This document shows, piece by piece, positions 14,952-24,281 of a DNA stretch of 36,816 nucleotides. The translations under genes were made by a program, and so were the position numbers. The stretch is from a virus, in the IMG/VR virus record IMGVR_UViG_3300019730_000001, positions 1 through 36,816 of that record. One strand, given 5' to 3'. Position 1 is the first letter of the stretch. Each line of letters begins with the position of its first letter. The notes beneath the pieces were generated by a model that was given only the letters and a program-made list of their open reading frames with translations, did not search any database and had not been told where the DNA came from.

Positions 14952-17117
14952 TTAGTCCTCCTCTATCTCTACTTTTACTGCTAAACTTAATAAGTTCATT
15001 GGTAAAGGAAGTTCTTGTTTAATTTTTATTGTTGAATTTAAATTACTATCATTTGTAAAGTTTACTGTTACATCACCTGTATACAATGGATTAGGTTTAC
15101 CCATTTCAAGATTCCATCTTCTTTCAAAAACATCTTCATCAAAACTACCACCTTCTATCTCAATCCACATAGTATCTATAACTTTTAATACACCTTTAAC
15201 TGGACGTTTTAATTGTCCTTGACTTGTACCAAAACTCTGTGTTTGTACTGCTATAGGCATAGTTTCTACTTCTGCAGTATATCCTAATCCTATAATAATA
15301 TCATAACCAGGTTTAGTTAAGGTTATTTCTCCACCAGAAACTGTCTGTTCTTCTTCTACAGCACCATCTCTTAATATCTGTACTGTCTTACCTTCTAAAT
15401 AATCTAAATCATCTATAGTTGTCTTAGAAATAGCCCATTCTGTTGAATCAATATCTGTTCCTGAATAATCTACTTCTACTACTGTACTGCTTGTAAATGA
15501 GGTAATCTCTAAATCTAAATTATTAACTTCTATAAATTCTCCTACCATATCACTTGTAAATACTGCACTTCCAGCTGTTGCTGTAGTTCCTACAATATCT
15601 AGTTGTATAGTTTGATTTCCATTATATACTGATGCAGAATCACAGAATATTCCTGTCTGTAAGTCTGTTTTTCTAGGTTTAGTAAATAATTCTATATATT
15701 GTTTAGTGCTACCATCAATCTCTCTTTGCACTATTACATAAGTATCATCCCAGAATTGTGCATCATTTGGTACGGAGGCAACGCTAATGAAATCACCATC
15801 AGTTTCATGAGGAGATAAAGCAGAAACATCTTGTGCTATTACTCTCGTCAACGTTGCCATATCACCATTTTCTAATACTTGATATAATACATTATCTTCA
15901 GTTTCTTGAATACTCATTTCTTTTATTCCAGATACTAATACATCTTCATTTAACATACTCACTTCTGCTGTTTGATAACCTTCTACTTCCCATGAATATT
16001 TAAATTCCATAAGCTTTTCACCAGCTCTTTGAGGATAGTATATAAAGTCTCCTATTCTTACAGCTTGTACTCCTGAAGAACCTATATTTGATTGTTGGTA
16101 TGATGTTATATTTTCTGTTGTAATAGCTTCTCTATTAGAACCAGAGTTAACAATAAAATTACCACCAGCTGTAAAAGCTGCTAAATCTCTACCATTCACT
16201 AAACTTCTTATTTCATTAAATTTATTACTTGGTAATTCTATTTCTACAGATTCTTCTTTATCAAAATTATTATAAACAAATACTTCTGAACCCCATACTG
16301 TTTGTGGTTGGTTTTCTGTATTTGCAAACCATAATCTACTATTTGAGAATGCTACGGCTTTAGGATAACCTTGAACATCACTCCATGCACCTTCAGCCCA
16401 TATAGTTGTGGCTGTTGCATCTTTTAATTCTTTTGTTACTACTGCATCTACTACTGTTGTAGAAGTAAATCCAGTTATTTGAACAACACCTTGAACAAGC
16501 ACATCATCAACTAATTTCTTAACATTTATACTCCAAAAAGAGCCAACATGTCCTGATTCAAATATAGGGTCACTTGCTGTTAATGTAATTGTTCCAGTTG
16601 TCGCACTAGGTGTTATTGTTGTTGTACTTGTATTCTCTAATAAGAATGGACCATCCTGAAAATCTAAGTCTTCATAAGTCCAATTTGTATCTGATATTCT
16701 ACTTAATGTTTTTGGTGAATCTGAACCAATAGCTAAAAATAAAACATCATTACTTTGTGTAAATTTTAAATTAGTTACATCATCTGCTGTTAAAGTATTT
16801 ACTACTTCATAAGGTGTATCAGGTGCTGTTTCTATAATAGCACCATCCTTATAAAATCTAAAATATCCTACTCCAACTTCAATTATATATGTATCACTTA
16901 CAGAGAATGCAAATGGTAATAATCTAGTTGTTCCTGTTGTCTTTGTTTCATTTATATATAGTGTACCTGGTCTTTTAAATACACCACCAAATGGTCTTGT
17001 CATGCAATTCTTTAATAGTCTTGCACCTTTAGTATATGCGGCAGTATCTGTTCTGCCTTCCATCCATTCACATAATTGACCTGCTGTAAATGTATTTATT
17101 AAAAGATTAGTACGCAT
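14952..17117 (-). CDS. Tail tubular protein B (gp12-like, nozzle)
   Basis: The 721-residue, beta-rich protein has the characteristic N-terminus of the podoviral nozzle protein: NTFTAGQLCEWMEGRTDTAAY (about 8-28), then GARLLKNCMTRPFGGVFKRPGT (31-52), followed by AFSNSRLWFANTENQPQTVW. It forms the lower tail tube below the gp11-like ring. The start overlaps the end of the tail tubular A gene by 11 bases. Confidence 0.88.
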   Translation of the reverse strand: MRTNLLINTFTAGQLCEWMEGRTDTAAYTKGARLLKNCMTRPFGGVFKRPGTLYINETKTTGTTRLLPFAFSVSDTYIIEVGVGYFRFYKDGAIIETAPDTPYEVVNTLTADDVTNLKFTQSNDVLFLAIGSDSPKTLSRISDTNWTYEDLDFQDGPFLLENTSTTTITPSATTGTITLTASDPIFESGHVGSFWSINVKKLVDDVLVQGVVQITGFTSTTVVDAVVTKELKDATATTIWAEGAWSDVQGYPKAVAFSNSRLWFANTENQPQTVWGSEVFVYNNFDKEESVEIELPSNKFNEIRSLVNGRDLAAFTAGGNFIVNSGSNREAITTENITSYQQSNIGSSGVQAVRIGDFIYYPQRAGEKLMEFKYSWEVEGYQTAEVSMLNEDVLVSGIKEMSIQETEDNVLYQVLENGDMATLTRVIAQDVSALSPHETDGDFISVASVPNDAQFWDDTYVIVQREIDGSTKQYIELFTKPRKTDLQTGIFCDSASVYNGNQTIQLDIVGTTATAGSAVFTSDMVGEFIEVNNLDLEITSFTSSTVVEVDYSGTDIDSTEWAISKTTIDDLDYLEGKTVQILRDGAVEEEQTVSGGEITLTKPGYDIIIGLGYTAEVETMPIAVQTQSFGTSQGQLKRPVKGVLKVIDTMWIEIEGGSFDEDVFERRWNLEMGKPNPLYTGDVTVNFTNDSNLNSTIKIKQELPLPMNLLSLAVKVEIEED

Positions 17118-17679
17118 TTCCTATATCCACCATATCATTTGTTACTTGTTCTGGAACTTCTTGTAATACATCTGAACCTATAGTATCAGGTAATACCACT
17201 TGATAATAAACTTGAGTTAGTCTATCTTCTCTTTTAGTTGAAGTTGTTAATATATAACAACATTCTAATGCTAATAGATAACTAATACATTTACCAAATC
17301 CTATACTCCATTTACTTATATCATCAACATATTGATTACTTACATATTTAAGTGTTAATTCTTCTGTGTTACTATAAATTCTATCTCCCTGCACTTTAAC
17401 TCTTAGGGTCTTATCTCCAATAGGTGCTAATACACGTATACAATCTGATGGAAATAGATATACACTTGTATAATCTGTAATTCCTGTTTCTTCTAATTTT
17501 GCAATTCTTTGTTCTTTAATACAAAAATGCCATGGTAATGTATTCATTAACTCAGGCACTACTAATTCCCAAGCTGCATTCATAGCTAGAGTTCTTTTAT
17601 TTTCTTCTTCATCTGAACTGATTGAGTTCTGTCCTAATAGATTTAATGCTCTATTTATTATTTTTACTTTATCTAACAT
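17107..17679 (-). CDS. Tail tubular protein A (gp11-like, adaptor)
   Basis: The 190-residue protein begins KIINRALNLLGQNSISS (6-22) and continues with AWELVVPELMNTLPWHFC (32-49), the hallmark of gp11-like adaptor proteins that form the ring between portal and nozzle. The length matches the family. It is the first gene after the capsid terminator, so it is expressed by read-through or from an unseen promoter. Confidence 0.88.
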   Translation of the reverse strand: MLDKVKIINRALNLLGQNSISSDEEENKRTLAMNAAWELVVPELMNTLPWHFCIKEQRIAKLEETGITDYTSVYLFPSDCIRVLAPIGDKTLRVKVQGDRIYSNTEELTLKYVSNQYVDDISKWSIGFGKCISYLLALECCYILTTSTKREDRLTQVYYQVVLPDTIGSDVLQEVPEQVTNDMVDIGNAY

Positions 17680-17701
17680 ATTTATTGCCTCTTCTTGATT
17701 T

Positions 17702-17734
17702 AAAATAAGAGGCGAGCGAACCCGCCCCTATTTT
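17702..17734 (-). terminator. Rho-independent terminator after the capsid gene
   Basis: Read on the minus strand, AAAATAGGGGCGGG, a TTCG loop and CTCGCCTCTTATTTT form a 14-bp stem with one bulge and two G-T pairs, ending in a T-rich 3' arm. It is one of the few GC-rich spots in the genome. Such a terminator behind the major capsid gene gives more capsid mRNA than downstream tail mRNA, as in T7. Confidence 0.85.
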
Positions 17735-17752
17735 AAGTTTACATAATTTTAA

Positions 17753-18610
17753 TTATGCACTAGCTGCTGTTATTGTTACTTCAACAACTCTTTCTTCTTC
17801 TAAACGAGTAGCACCTAAGTTTAACTCATAATAGATTTGTTGAGCATAAGATTTATCAGCTCTTTCGTCAATTTTAACGTAAGGAGTTTCATTTAATCCT
17901 AATACAACACCATCTTTTTGGAAGAAGTAACACTTACCAGCAGTTGCTGCTGTTGTTGAAATCCATTCGAATCCCATCCAAGTGTTAAATTCACCTCTGA
18001 TTAAAGCTTTAATTGAGTTATAATCAGTAGATGTAAGAGTAGTATCTCTTAACATTTCATTAAGGTCAGTAGGGTTAATCATAACCATTCTGCCTTCAGC
18101 TGGAACGTCAGCTGCATCTAGTTTTGTTTTAACATCAACAATAAAGTCTGTGTCTAAAACTTCACCAGCTACTGTAGCTAGTTTTTGAGCTGCTGGTAAT
18201 GCTACTGTAGTACCACCATCAACACCTGAGAAAGCATTTCCACCTAAAGCATTATAAACTGCTAAGTCTATTTCTTTACCATAAGAAGCAACTGCTGCTT
18301 GAACCCAAGGAGAAGTAACTTCAACTACTGTTTTAAGTTCTTCATCTCTAGCAAGAATTCTTGTATCATGTTTTGTTACCATTGTACAAGTTCTTCTTGA
18401 ATAATCTGGGTCATTTTCTGGAGTAGATACAACACCTTGCGATTTTGTAGCCATTGTCCATTTTCCGATTCTTTCTTGTGTGAATTTGTTTCCTTTAATG
18501 CTAGGTTTTAGCATTACTTTACTCATCATTACTGATGCTTTTTGTCTAGCTAACATCATTATGTTATCACTAAACTCTTTTGCGTATATATTTACTGCAC
18601 TGTCTGCCAT
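17753..18610 (-). CDS. Major capsid protein
   Basis: A 285-residue protein of HK97-type capsid character. The N-terminal helix (AVNIYAKEFSDNIMMLARQKASVM) is followed by the usual capsid blocks: HDTRILARDEELKTVVEVTSPWVQAAVASYGKEID near 95-130, ML..PTDLNEMLRD near 175-190, and a C-terminal LGATRLEEERVVEV. It is the only structural gene with its own candidate promoter upstream and strong terminator downstream, and it has an AAAGGA SD, all expected for the most abundant virion protein. Confidence 0.88.
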   Translation of the reverse strand: MADSAVNIYAKEFSDNIMMLARQKASVMMSKVMLKPSIKGNKFTQERIGKWTMATKSQGVVSTPENDPDYSRRTCTMVTKHDTRILARDEELKTVVEVTSPWVQAAVASYGKEIDLAVYNALGGNAFSGVDGGTTVALPAAQKLATVAGEVLDTDFIVDVKTKLDAADVPAEGRMVMINPTDLNEMLRDTTLTSTDYNSIKALIRGEFNTWMGFEWISTTAATAGKCYFFQKDGVVLGLNETPYVKIDERADKSYAQQIYYELNLGATRLEEERVVEVTITAASA

Positions 18611-18656
18611 TGTTTTATCCTTTCTAAGATAATTGGTTTATTTAATTTTCTAAGAA

Positions 18657-18715
18657 AGCTTGTCCTTATTATAGGGGCTTGTAATTTTTATTGTCGGGGG
18701 CGACTAGGCTTGTCC
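18657..18715 (-). repeat. Three GGACAAGC-like repeats upstream of the capsid gene
   Basis: On the plus strand the tract holds AGCTTGTCC (18657-18665), GGCTTGT (18676-18682) and AGGCTTGTCC (18706-18715), all in the same orientation, inside a GC-richer intergenic stretch with a small GTCG-CCCC-CGAC hairpin. They bracket the candidate capsid promoter and could be protein-binding sites; this is inference. Confidence 0.45.
18668..18697 (-). promoter_or_regulatory. Candidate capsid promoter
   Basis: A perfect TATAAT lies on the minus strand (18673 to 18668), with CCGACA 18 bases upstream (18697 to 18692). There is no TGn extension. It sits about 58 bases before the capsid start codon in the only sizeable gap of the late operon. 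Confidence 0.5.
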
Positions 18716-18730
18716 CTGATAAGAATACTA

Positions 18731-19549
18731 TTAAGAATTCTCCATTGCTAAATAAGCTCTATACTTTTCAATTACAGCATTATGTTCTGGATGTAATTGA
18801 TTAGTATATGCATCACTTTGCATAAGCTTAAGCTTTTCAGCTGAAGCCTCTTGAGGAGATAAAGCTCCTCCTTTAGGAGTTTCACCTAAACTAGTTTCAC
18901 CAAATGATTTACTTAATTTAACTAAATCTTTAACGAAATTAGGATTATTTGCTAAGTCAGTTCCTTTTAAACTAGGAAAATGACCTTCAAATATTTTATT
19001 TGCAGCTTGCATATTAGCTTCATATGCTGCTCCAAATTCTTTTCTTAATGCAACTTTAGCTTGATTAACTTGTTCGCTAACCTGCTCTTGTGTTTGTGCA
19101 TTATTATTTATAATATCTTCTTTATAGAAATTTAAGATACCTTCTACTTGTGAAGGAGTCATTCTTAACTCTCTAGCTACTTTTGAAAATTCTTCTACAG
19201 GTATTACTGTATCAATTCCATCTTCACTTAAATCTATATCTTTTAAATCATATCCTGCTGCTGTTTCTGGCATTCCTAATTTAGAGAATAACTCATCCAT
19301 TTGTGAATCATAGTTTTCTCCTTCTTTAGGTAATACTACTTTATCAGAACCAAGCATCTTTGATAATTCTGTATAACTTTTTGCTAACCCATTAATATCT
19401 TTAAATTTACTAATATTCGGGTCATCTTTATATGCCGCATCTAAATTGTCTAGAAACCCATTTGTTGGTGTTTCTGTAGGTGTAACATCTGGTGTATCTA
19501 CTGTATCAGTATCTACAACTTCAGTTTTTGTATTGTTTTCTTCAGCCAT
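18731..19549 (-). CDS. Capsid scaffold/assembly protein
   Basis: A 272-residue acidic, helical protein between portal and capsid genes. It has a disordered Thr/Asp-rich N-terminus, a central block with KDINGLAKSYTELSKMLG (about 46-63) and GMPETAAGYDL (92-102), both typical of podoviral scaffolds, and a charged helical C-terminus. It should guide procapsid assembly and leave before or during packaging. Its start overlaps the preceding gene by 37 bases. Confidence 0.85.
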   Translation of the reverse strand: MAEENNTKTEVVDTDTVDTPDVTPTETPTNGFLDNLDAAYKDDPNISKFKDINGLAKSYTELSKMLGSDKVVLPKEGENYDSQMDELFSKLGMPETAAGYDLKDIDLSEDGIDTVIPVEEFSKVARELRMTPSQVEGILNFYKEDIINNNAQTQEQVSEQVNQAKVALRKEFGAAYEANMQAANKIFEGHFPSLKGTDLANNPNFVKDLVKLSKSFGETSLGETPKGGALSPQEASAEKLKLMQSDAYTNQLHPEHNAVIEKYRAYLAMENS

Positions 19550-19779
19550 TCTATATCTCCATTTTGTTCTAATAGTGCAATCAACTCTTCATCTTTTAAT
19601 TCATAAAAGCTTCTTAATGTTAATGCAATATCTCGTTTTGCTTCACGTACGATAAGTTCATCAGTGTCCCCATCCCACATACCTTTGTGTATATAGCACA
19701 TCTCATCTAAAAAATCTAATTGATTAGAATTTAATGTACAATATTCTTTTAATTTAGCTACCGCTTCCTTGTTGTCCAT
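19513..19779 (-). CDS. Hypothetical late protein between portal and scaffold
   Basis: An 88-residue, acidic, helical protein overlapping the portal gene (26 bases) and the scaffold gene (37 bases). No family was recognised. Podoviruses often carry a small gene at this spot, and conserved position suggests a role in head assembly. GAGATAG precedes its ATG. Confidence 0.65.
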   Translation of the reverse strand: MDNKEAVAKLKEYCTLNSNQLDFLDEMCYIHKGMWDGDTDELIVREAKRDIALTLRSFYELKDEELIALLEQNGDIEWLKKTIQKLKL

Positions 19780-21370
19780 TGTCTATCTCCTGAGCTTGTT
19801 GAGCCATATTCATTCCCTCTTGTACAGCAGCAACTTCTTCTTGCTGTTGTTGAGCTTGTAATCTAGCTTCTCTAATTTCCTGAACTTTCTCTGGTGTTCT
19901 AAAGATTCTAGTTGTTGCACCAGAAACATCTCCTACTTCTCTAATAGTAACATCAGGGTCGATATTATCTATTACTTCAGGAGTAACCTGAGACATCTGT
20001 CCAGCTGTAGATAATACTGCATTAATAGATTGTAATTCATTATTTCTTTGTGCTTTTGCTAAAGGTGAAATAAATTCAATCTTATATTCAAAACCATCAC
20101 CTAATTCTGTTGGTGGTTCTGGCAGTTTACCTCTTCTAGCTAATATAGCTAGACTTCTTGATATAACGTTCCCTGCAAACTCTTCCTGGAATCTTCCAAC
20201 TGCTGGTCCTAATAAAACCATCTTTTCTGCGATAAGCTCGCTAACTTCGAGATTGTGCATACGTTTAGTTACATCACCAAGTGCTACTATAGCCTTGTTA
20301 AATAATCCATCTTTCAATGAATCTGACCAGTAATTTACTAACCAATCAGCAGGTGCTAATTGTGAATTTGTACGTATAGGAGTCATTTTTTCATCACCTT
20401 TACGATACAGTAATTTACCTGGATTTAAATCTATTTTACCTACATAAGCATTTAAAGGAACATCTATTGGTCCATCTATAGCCATACTCATTGCTCTTAA
20501 TGAGATTTTTAATGTTTGATTTAATTGTTTAGCAGATTTTAAACTCATCATACATGGAGAATATCCATAAGGAGTTTGTTTTCTTTTATAAAATCTATGA
20601 TATGCAAAAGGAGATTCTAAGAACCCACCTTCTTGTACTATATTTCTTTCATCCACTTCAATCCAATAAGAAGCTATAGGCATATTTCTTGAATCTTGTT
20701 TAGATTCATCCCTTATATCTCTTGGGCAAACATGGAATATAAATTCATATTTTGTATCTGATGCAGATGATTTATTATATTCATCTTGTATAACTCTAGA
20801 TACATTTTCTATACCAAATCTACTTACTGCTTGATATGCAGTATATCTATATCTAATCCACCATCTATCTATTTTACCTCTAGCATTTTCTTGCCAGAAT
20901 ATATCTTTAATAGGAATACTATTAAATCTTAAATCTTCTTCTTCATCTTCTTCTATATACATACAAGCAGAACCATAACATGCAGATTCTGCATAGAAAT
21001 CATCCTGTTCTGTATCAAAGTTCGTATTTGAAATTGCTGCTCTTAATGTAATTTCTAATTCTTCTATAAAAGCTTGTACCTTAGCATTATTCGCTAATTT
21101 TCTATCTTTTACTTTTAATGCAAACCAATTTTGTGTTGGTCCTGTTAAAAATGAATGTAATCCAGCTGATAATACTTGTAGTGCTTGAAAAGGCTCATCT
21201 GTATATTGGCACTTTCTATCTACTTTAGCATCCGCTGGAGACTCAGACTGTATCTCATCTGATTGAGGAAAGAATATATCTCTTAACTCATCCCAGTTAG
21301 CTTCCATAGGCATACGAGATGTCTTTATTGTCTGATAATCTTTAACTATTTGTTTTGCATTGGCTTCCAT
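19754..21370 (-). CDS. Portal protein (head-to-tail connector, T7 gp8-like)
   Basis: The 538-residue protein has the features of the podoviral connector family: a helical N-terminus with PMEANWDELRDIFFP (about 20-34), LQVLSAGLHSFLTGPTQNWF (63-82) and a Gln/Glu-rich C-terminal helix with EEVAAVQEGMNMAQQAQEI. It forms the dodecameric ring through which DNA enters and leaves. The length is in the usual range. The start overlaps the acetyltransferase gene by 25 bases. Confidence 0.9.
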   Translation of the reverse strand: MEANAKQIVKDYQTIKTSRMPMEANWDELRDIFFPQSDEIQSESPADAKVDRKCQYTDEPFQALQVLSAGLHSFLTGPTQNWFALKVKDRKLANNAKVQAFIEELEITLRAAISNTNFDTEQDDFYAESACYGSACMYIEEDEEEDLRFNSIPIKDIFWQENARGKIDRWWIRYRYTAYQAVSRFGIENVSRVIQDEYNKSSASDTKYEFIFHVCPRDIRDESKQDSRNMPIASYWIEVDERNIVQEGGFLESPFAYHRFYKRKQTPYGYSPCMMSLKSAKQLNQTLKISLRAMSMAIDGPIDVPLNAYVGKIDLNPGKLLYRKGDEKMTPIRTNSQLAPADWLVNYWSDSLKDGLFNKAIVALGDVTKRMHNLEVSELIAEKMVLLGPAVGRFQEEFAGNVISRSLAILARRGKLPEPPTELGDGFEYKIEFISPLAKAQRNNELQSINAVLSTAGQMSQVTPEVIDNIDPDVTIREVGDVSGATTRIFRTPEKVQEIREARLQAQQQQEEVAAVQEGMNMAQQAQEIDNGQQGSGS

Positions 21371-21798
21371 ACGTATTTCCTTTCAAGGTCTACTAAACCA
21401 AGTTTATTATATAATTCAAATATTCTATCTCCTGCATCTGCCATACATCCCATTATTAACCCATCCAAACCAGCGTCAACTACAAATCGTTTAACTGCTT
21501 TAATTAAAGGAACTGAATAAGCTCCACAATCTGGTCTAAATACAAATAAACATTCATTAAAGAATCTCTCTTTGTTTAAAGTTGGTGTATCAACAAATCC
21601 TGCTAATATTCCTAATATCTTACCTTCCTTCTCATATACAAAGCATGCAGAGTTAGGGTCTTGTAATATATGGTCAGCAAGAGCATTTATTGAATCTTTG
21701 TTAGGTTCACCTAATATAAGGTCTCCTACATGTTCTATATGATAATTTGCTAATTCTAATATCTCCTCTTTATCTTTTATAGTAGCAATTCTTATCAT
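21346..21798 (-). CDS. GNAT-family acetyltransferase-like protein
   Basis: A 150-residue protein with the GNAT layout: MIRIATIKDKEEILELANYH at the N-terminus, CFVYEKEGKILGILAGFV (52-69) as the central strands, and a C-terminal ELYNKLGLVDLERKYVW, the usual 'fYeklGF' end. The acetyl-CoA loop (FRPDCGAYSVPLIKAVKRF) is only loosely like Q/RxxGxG/A. Small GNAT-like genes occur beside podoviral portal genes; the substrate is unknown. Confidence 0.75.
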   Translation of the reverse strand: MIRIATIKDKEEILELANYHIEHVGDLILGEPNKDSINALADHILQDPNSACFVYEKEGKILGILAGFVDTPTLNKERFFNECLFVFRPDCGAYSVPLIKAVKRFVVDAGLDGLIMGCMADAGDRIFELYNKLGLVDLERKYVWKPMQNK

Positions 21799-21802
21799 AT
21801 TT

Positions 21803-21970
21803 CTATCCTAATAACTTAGCTCTTTCTTCTGTACTAGATAATAGAGTTGATTGCTCTTGTATTCTTCCAGAACGTAATTGTTGTTTTTTTCTTGTTTTCA
21901 CTTCAGCTTCTTCAGGAGTTGGTTCCTTTGGTATTGCTGGTGCTTTTGGTTTACTAAATATTCCACCCAT
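21803..21970 (-). CDS. Small structural-type protein
   Basis: 55 residues, basic and Gln-rich. I take the ATG at 21970 (MGGIFSKPKAP), which follows a good SD (AGAGGAAT); an upstream in-frame extension of 12 codons would overlap the previous gene and lacks this signal. Short proteins beginning MGGxFSKPKAP are common in podoviral head modules beside the portal gene. Function unknown; probably a virion or head-completion component. Confidence 0.7.
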   Translation of the reverse strand: MGGIFSKPKAPAIPKEPTPEEAEVKTRKKQQLRSGRIQEQSTLLSSTEERAKLLG

Positions 21971-21974
21971 AATT

Positions 21975-22388
21975 TTATTCCTCTTCTTTTTTAACTTTAT
22001 CGCCAATTTTTAATTCTAAATCTTTTCCATCTTTAATAACATTACCCATTTGGACTTTTTCTCCTCCTGAAGTAATATCAACATCTTTAGGAGTAAGAAT
22101 CTTTAAAATATCAATCATAGGTCTAACATCACCTTTTTCAGCCAAGTCTACAATCTTATCCATAGCCTTACTTACTCCATCACCTTTAGTAATATCAAAA
22201 AACATATCATCCTTTAAAGCTTTTCTCTGATGATATCTTTTAATACCTGCATTAATTTTATCTTGAATCTCATGTCTATTCTCAGAATTTATTCTTCCAA
22301 TATTACCCATCCATTCCTCACTCTTCTGCCATTCGGTATTACCTTTGACAAATCTACCTTTGTTATCTCTTTGTCCTTCTTCGCTCAT
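21975..22388 (-). CDS. Small terminase-like protein
   Basis: A 137-residue charged protein with an N-terminal DNKGRFVKGN motif (8-17), recurrent in phage small terminase/DUF5681-like proteins, and a helical middle. It sits directly downstream of the large terminase gene with one base between stop and start. No clear HTH is visible, so the assignment rests on the motif and position. Confidence 0.6.
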   Translation of the reverse strand: MSEEGQRDNKGRFVKGNTEWQKSEEWMGNIGRINSENRHEIQDKINAGIKRYHQRKALKDDMFFDITKGDGVSKAMDKIVDLAEKGDVRPMIDILKILTPKDVDITSGGEKVQMGNVIKDGKDLELKIGDKVKKEEE

Positions 22389-22389
22389 A

Positions 22390-23685
22390 TTATACTATCC
22401 TATATTCTGTTTGCAATTGTGCTTGGTTATCAAATGTAAGCTTATCAATCCCCCAAACTGCCATACTACACATATCTGCAAAGTCAGGAGAACGCTGAAT
22501 CTCTTTCTTTATCTTAGATTTAGATGTTATAATCTTACGTCCATCACTTCTAACTTCATAAGACATTACCTCTAAATCCTTCAAAATACGACTGTCAGTG
22601 ATTTTAATCTCACCTTTTTCTAATAAGTCTCTAGTCATAAAGTAAGCTTCTGCTCTAGTATTAAAACTTTCTTTCTTATTAGATTTACGTGCACCTTTAA
22701 AATCAAACACTGGAGAACCTAGTTCACAAAGTCTATCATAAACTCCTTCTCCAATTCCAGTCGCATCTATAACTATTAAGTCAGGTTGATACTTGTGTTT
22801 TAAATCTTGTATTCTACCTGTAGTTTCCATTAAGTTCTTTACATCCCATGTATGCACTTTACTTAATTCATATCTAGTAGGGCTCTTCCACTCCAATAAA
22901 CCTGCAACTGTTAAGTCCCCACCACCATTAGCTATATCCACAGCTAAAATAGAGCCCTTAGTCTGATTACATCCAAAAAATTCTACTGCTTGTGCATTAT
23001 CTAAATCCTCTGAACTAAATACCATTAATTCACCATGAGCTAATGGTTGTCCAAGCCAGATATGATTATAATCCAACTCAGAACGTTCTTTACAGTCCAT
23101 TGCTTCATTAATTAATTCTTTCGGGCAGTACTTATTTTCATTATAGTTTATTGTTATAGATAAGCAATCATCCCTTAAATCATTATCAATAAAGACTGGG
23201 TCAAACCTTGTCTTTCTATTCATAGTAAAGATTAACATACTGTTACTCTTACGAATAGTAGGATTTACAATATCAAGAGTCTCCTTAGTAATAGTCTCTG
23301 CTTCATCAATCCAAAGGATGTCAACACCTTCTAAACCTTTAATATTAGCACGACCCTGGTCCCTAAACCCTTTAAATCCTATAGCACTCTTAGTTTCGTT
23401 ACATTCTATCTTATTTGCATAAACTGTAAAGTCTAAGTTATATTGTTCTATTAAATCACAAAAAACAGTATAAACTGATTCTTGTATAGAAGATTGTAGT
23501 TCACGTCCACATACTATTCTAACTTTTCTCTTACTAGCGACCCAGAGAAGCAACCTAGCTACTGCTTGTGTTTTCCCTCCGCCACGTCCACCTGTTAGTA
23601 GCATTCTACGGAAATTATTAAATTCAAACACAATAGGTAATAATTTCTCTGGGATATCTAGTATTTTAGGTAATTGAACCTGCAC
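22390..23685 (-). CDS. terL: Terminase large subunit (Terminase_3 / PBSX type)
   Basis: A 431-residue packaging motor. The ATPase domain has Walker A GGRGGGKT (32-39), Walker B VDILWIDEAET (121-131) and a coupling segment LIFTMNR. The nuclease domain starts around LAVDIANGGGD (metal-binding Asp) and continues with IVIDATGIGEGVYDRL and a C-terminal DSRILKDLEVMSYEV block. The length is typical of the shorter terminases. The start overlaps the preceding small gene by 20 bases. Confidence 0.93.
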   Translation of the reverse strand: MQVQLPKILDIPEKLLPIVFEFNNFRRMLLTGGRGGGKTQAVARLLLWVASKRKVRIVCGRELQSSIQESVYTVFCDLIEQYNLDFTVYANKIECNETKSAIGFKGFRDQGRANIKGLEGVDILWIDEAETITKETLDIVNPTIRKSNSMLIFTMNRKTRFDPVFIDNDLRDDCLSITINYNENKYCPKELINEAMDCKERSELDYNHIWLGQPLAHGELMVFSSEDLDNAQAVEFFGCNQTKGSILAVDIANGGGDLTVAGLLEWKSPTRYELSKVHTWDVKNLMETTGRIQDLKHKYQPDLIVIDATGIGEGVYDRLCELGSPVFDFKGARKSNKKESFNTRAEAYFMTRDLLEKGEIKITDSRILKDLEVMSYEVRSDGRKIITSKSKIKKEIQRSPDFADMCSMAVWGIDKLTFDNQAQLQTEYRIV

Positions 23686-23878
23686 TATCTTCTCCTCTTA
23701 ATCTTCTTAATATATCAGCTACATCCATCATCATTCTACTACAATGTTCAAAGTCTTCAGGTGTGGAACAATCAACAAAATCTATTCCCTGCACCTTAAA
23801 TGAATTTAAATTACAGTCAAATACTACTGTAGCTTCAAAGTTCTCTCTCTTATATTTAGCTTCTAATGTACGGAACAT
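23666..23878 (-). CDS. Hypothetical small late protein
   Basis: 70 residues starting MFRTLEAKYKREN. I choose the ATG at 23878, two bases after the stop of the preceding gene, rather than an upstream TTG that would overlap it. The middle (ATVVFDCNLNSFKVQGIDFVDC) suggests a beta sheet. No family was recognised; it is coupled to the large terminase gene, overlapping it by 20 bases. Confidence 0.65.
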   Translation of the reverse strand: MFRTLEAKYKRENFEATVVFDCNLNSFKVQGIDFVDCSTPEDFEHCSRMMMDVADILRRLRGEDSAGSIT

Positions 23879-23879
23879 A

Positions 23880-24206
23880 CTAGTCTCTAAACTGCTTCTC
23901 AGCACATAAATCACAGACAAATACCTTCTTATAGTAGTATTTACCTTTTACAGTAGTACCATTGCTTAAATGTGTATCAGGGTGTCTAAATGTCTGTATA
24001 TATGAAAATACAAAGGCATCCTCACCTTTTATCTTATGAGGACACTTAGGCTCTTCTGTAACAGCCTCACCTTTAACTGCATCAGATTCAATAATCTCTA
24101 CAGTCTCTTTTGTTTCGTAAAATTCTTCTATATCAGCTTTAGTTGTCTTATTATTTACAATCATTCCATCTAATTCTGCTTGTTTTTTCTTTTCTTGAAA
24201 ACTCAT
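23880..24206 (-). CDS. Hypothetical protein with C..H / CxxC zinc-like motif, first late gene
   Basis: A 108-residue protein: a charged helical N-terminus (1-50), then CPHKIKG near residue 53 and FVCDLCAEK near 96-104, which could bind one zinc ion. SD AGGAG precedes the ATG. It is the first gene behind the late promoter, so it is a candidate early-acting late gene, for example regulatory; no family was recognised. Confidence 0.7.
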   Translation of the reverse strand: MSFQEKKKQAELDGMIVNNKTTKADIEEFYETKETVEIIESDAVKGEAVTEEPKCPHKIKGEDAFVFSYIQTFRHPDTHLSNGTTVKGKYYYKKVFVCDLCAEKQFRD

Positions 24207-24239
24207 TTTTTTAATCTCCTATTAAAAGTTTATTTCTAA

Positions 24240-24268
24240 GTTTTACCATGGTTTGAGACGGCTGTCAA
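24240..24268 (-). promoter_or_regulatory. Late-operon promoter (left half of the divergent pair)
   Basis: Reading the minus strand: TTGACA (24268 to 24263), 17 bases, TAAAAC (24245 to 24240), with TGG giving an extended -10. It is placed about 34 bases upstream of the first late gene. The weaker -10 and the site TTTCCGTGCAAA 13 bases upstream of the -35 suggest control by an activator or repressor. Confidence 0.75.
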
Positions 24269-24281
24269 GGGCCTTCCTTAG

